A stretch of 64,000 nucleotides of DNA from Paenibacillus sp. MMS20-IR301. Its GTDB lineage: Bacteria > Bacillota > Bacilli > Paenibacillales > Paenibacillaceae. Numbering within the stretch: position 1 is the stretch's first letter; every line of letters begins with the position of its first letter. Made by a program: the position numbers and the translations under genes. The notes below the pieces were generated by a model, which was not told the origin of the DNA, searched no databases, and saw only the letters and a program-made list of their open reading frames with translations. The stretch lies in the NCBI RefSeq assembly GCF_032302195.1, contig NZ_CP135275.1, positions 372,001-436,000 of the forward strand, written 5' to 3'. Below are positions 63,717 to 64,000 of the stretch, piece by piece.

Positions 63717-64000
63717 TTGGAGGAACATACATTATTTAAGCGGGGCAGCACAGTACGCATCTACTTGGCGGAAACGGAGAACAGCGCGGTACTTATAGCG
63801 GTTAACAATCTGATCCGGGATATTGCTGCGGTATGCGGCTCTGCGGCAGAGATTTCACGGGAGATCGGTCTGTGCAGCGTTGTGATCGGGACTGTGGACA
63901 ATGACAATGCCGGGCTGGCAGATGTGCTGAACAGCAGGAATGTGCCGCTCGACAGGCTGCAGGCTGAAGGCGCTTACCGCTGGGAGGGGTATCTCCATCA
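63717..64000 (+). CDS. GH115 alpha-glucuronidase, N-terminal part (runs off window)
   Basis: Starts at TTG 63717 behind AGGAGGGG (63703-63710) and is open to the window end, about 94 residues visible. The pattern VRIYLAETENSAVLIAVNNL, LIRDIAAVCGSAAEI, then VVIGTVDND and GAYRWEGYLHH matches the N-terminal domain of GH115 enzymes, which remove (4-O-methyl-)glucuronic acid from internal xylose of glucuronoxylan. The catalytic part is outside the window, so the call rests on this first domain and on the xylan-related neighbours. Divergent AraC gene upstream. Confidence 0.75.
   Translation, partial: MEEHTLFKRGSTVRIYLAETENSAVLIAVNNLIRDIAAVCGSAAEISREIGLCSVVIGTVDNDNAGLADVLNSRNVPLDRLQAEGAYRWEGYLH

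Noticed and set aside
1..64000. tRNA, rRNA or known riboswitch genes
   Set aside because: No cloverleaf, rRNA segment or recognisable riboswitch core was seen on reading both strands; a covariance scan would be needed to be sure.

Overview
This window looks like a chromosomal segment of a Paenibacillus-type Bacillota: roughly 50% GC, strong AGGAGG-type ribosome binding sites, many GTG/TTG starts, lipoprotein-type sugar-binding proteins, LplB/YtcP-type ABC permeases, large AraC regulators with membrane or enzyme-like sensor domains, and many plant-glycan hydrolases. The genus assignment is inference from gene style, not from a marker gene. No rRNA, tRNA or CRISPR array was seen.

Layout. 1-8827: glucuronide use. 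A divergent, partial sensor kinase faces an ABC importer plus beta-glucuronidase operon, followed by a TetR regulator and a GPH-type glucuronide permease that share a matching operator. 9038-17254: two operons carrying three TIM-barrel sugar isomerase-like proteins, two Gfo/Idh/MocA oxidoreductases, an AraC regulator fused to a GH39-like domain lacking its acid/base Glu, and a small protein resembling the beta subunit of C-glycoside deglycosidase. The two promoters share a 17-bp palindrome. This is the most interesting system here: a probable oxidise-then-cleave pathway for 3-keto sugars or C-glycosides. 17424-21701: cation efflux, a frameshifted DHA2 drug exporter with its TetR, and paired short chromate transporters. 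22121-25789: a phosphonate-type ABC importer (phnD-C-E-E) with phosphate-box-like repeats upstream; then a cytosolic 5'-nucleotidase-like phosphoesterase.

27567-29513 is a gene-free, repeat-rich stretch: a GGTGNT microsatellite, a decayed 50-bp hairpin array, a ~960-bp array of 9-bp units, and a 51-bp hairpin array next to a dispersed element that recurs inverted at 54975.

29514-51797 is a second polysaccharide locus: a GH151-like glycosidase with a divergent AraC, another AraC, an SGNH esterase, a membrane-bound AraC sensor-regulator, an ABC importer, a secreted 1259-residue beta-helix enzyme with a duplicated Ig plus sandwich module, a double-domain mutarotase-like protein, a very large GH2 enzyme broken by one frameshift, and a GH94 phosphorylase-like enzyme. 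51920-53935: an MFS exporter and a divergent TetR with three TACT-N4-AGTA operators. 53946-56313: AraC plus GH88 unsaturated glucuronyl hydrolase. 56448-56835: eight copies of another 51-bp hairpin repeat. 56927-58822: a variant Ser/Thr kinase, a small Ser/Arg/His-rich protein and an HNH nuclease. 58997-64000: GH43-like, GH51 arabinofuranosidase, AraC, and the start of a GH115 alpha-glucuronidase.

Together, GH2 beta-glucuronidase, GH88, GH115, GH43 and GH51 point to a glucuronic-acid and arabinose centred diet such as glucuronoarabinoxylan, with side pathways for unusual plant glycosides. Substrate assignments are inference.
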